23,431 nucleotides of DNA from a virus: the IMG/VR virus record IMGVR_UViG_3300006790_001396, positions 1 to 23,431 of that record; one strand, given 5' to 3'. Each line of letters starts with the position of its first letter. Within the stretch, counting starts at the first letter, position 1. This document shows, in pieces, positions 23,127 to 23,431 of this stretch. Both the position numbers and the translations under genes were made by a program. The notes beneath the pieces are model-generated. The model was given only the letters and a program-made list of their open reading frames with translations, did no database searches and was not told the DNA's origin.

Positions 23127-23389
23127 TCTTCGTCCTCCTCCTCGGCAGTGATGGCGTCGGAGAAGACCTGGCCAATCCACTCGGGGATGTGCTGGGAGAG
23201 GCCCATGAGCGGAAAGTAGGAGCCGCTCATTCTCCAGAATAAAGAGTTTTCGGTCTCTTTTTCGTTTTTGTAGAGGACGAGGATAACGTCGTCGTGGCGC
23301 GCGATCAGCTCGTCTACTAGGGCATCGGTCGTGACGTAGGTGAGCGGATGCGGAATATGGTCGGAAGGCTTCTTGCTGGATGGCGCCAT
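23117..23389 (-). CDS. 90-aa protein upstream of TerL, possible small terminase
   Basis: No motif is recognised. The N-terminus is basic and polar (APSSKKPSDHIPHP), and a mixed alpha/beta core follows (ALVDELIARHDDVILVLYKN, GSYFPLMGLSQHIPEWIGQV). It ends in an acidic tail (AEEEDEEWG). The acidic codons of that tail double as the purine-rich Shine-Dalgarno of terL. Immediately upstream of terL is the usual place for the small terminase. However, most small terminases are longer and carry a helix-turn-helix, which is not evident here, so the call is weak. The ATG at 23389 lies nine bases after the -10 of P1 and is the only start in the first half of the frame, so its message is predicted to be leaderless. 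Confidence 0.65.
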   Translation of the reverse strand: MAPSSKKPSDHIPHPLTYVTTDALVDELIARHDDVILVLYKNEKETENSLFWRMSGSYFPLMGLSQHIPEWIGQVFSDAITAEEEDEEWG

Positions 23390-23398
23390 GGAGAGTGT

Positions 23399-23427
23399 AG
23401 TATAGTGCCCGCCAGTGTTCGGGTCAA
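23399..23427 (-). promoter_or_regulatory. Promoter P1 (TTGACC-N17-TATACT)
   Basis: Minus strand -35 TTGACC (23422-23427), 17-base spacer ending GGGCAC, and -10 TATACT (23399-23404). Predicted start near 23392, three bases before the ATG at 23389. It drives the 90-aa gene and terL. The window ends just upstream, so an upstream palindrome like those at P2 and P3 cannot be assessed. Confidence 0.82.
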
Positions 23428-23431
23428 GCTC

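Noticed and set aside
23127-23180. An ATG at 23180 as the start of terL
   Set aside because: It would overlap the 90-aa gene by over 60 bases and add an Arg/Gly/His-rich stretch unlike terminases. GTG at 23126 has a good Shine-Dalgarno and a short overlap.
1-23431. tRNA, CRISPR, insertion sequence, integrase or attachment site
   Set aside because: No cloverleaf-like, repeat-spacer, transposase or recombinase signature was seen, and coding genes occupy nearly all of the window.

Overview
The window is a stretch of a tailed-phage (or prophage) genome: the packaging, head and tail/virion module. Every gene I can support lies on the minus strand, so the natural reading direction is from the right edge (23431) to the left edge (1). 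The anchors are a terminase large subunit with clear ATPase and nuclease motifs, a portal-sized protein, a scaffold immediately before the major capsid gene, an adaptor-sized protein, a tail-nozzle-like beta-propeller, and then three large helix-rich proteins of the kind ejected by short-tailed phages. No tape measure, sheath or baseplate gene is visible. The layout therefore suggests a podovirus. The host cannot be named. DNA is GC-rich, and the promoters look like primary-sigma promoters (CTTGAC-N17-CTATAA type), which fits an alphaproteobacterium or another GC-rich host that tolerates leaderless mRNAs. This is a weak inference.

Layout in transcription order. (1) 23399-23427 promoter P1, then a 90-aa protein (possible small terminase) and TerL. 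(2) 21467-21494 promoter P2 with an upstream palindrome, then a 68-aa protein, the portal, a 136-aa protein with an EF-hand/dockerin-like loop, and a 126-aa zinc-ribbon protein. (3) 18419-18447 promoter P3 with an upstream palindrome, then the scaffold (the only gene with a textbook Shine-Dalgarno at a normal distance from a mapped-type promoter), the major capsid protein, a hairpin, the adaptor, a fibre-like protein, a 29-aa membrane peptide, a 1693-aa LamG/nozzle fusion, and three virion proteins of 251, 737 and 1639 aa. Two small membrane proteins of 69 and 133 aa follow. (4) 823-851 promoter P4, then a 32-aa membrane peptide and a metallophosphoesterase that runs off the left edge.

The most interesting signal is regulatory. 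Four near-consensus promoters share GCAC directly before the -10 box. The -10 is embedded in a near-palindrome GCAYTATARTGC. Two of the promoters carry a second related palindrome centred 40-41 bp upstream of the first. Three of the four put the start codon 6-9 bases after the -10, which predicts leaderless mRNAs (0-3 nt). The fourth has a leader of about 61 nt with a good Shine-Dalgarno. Many downstream genes are joined by TAATG or ATGA overlaps with no visible Shine-Dalgarno, so much of the module probably relies on translational coupling.

No rRNA, tRNA, CRISPR array, insertion sequence, integrase or attachment site is visible, and no intergenic gap exceeds about 125 bases.
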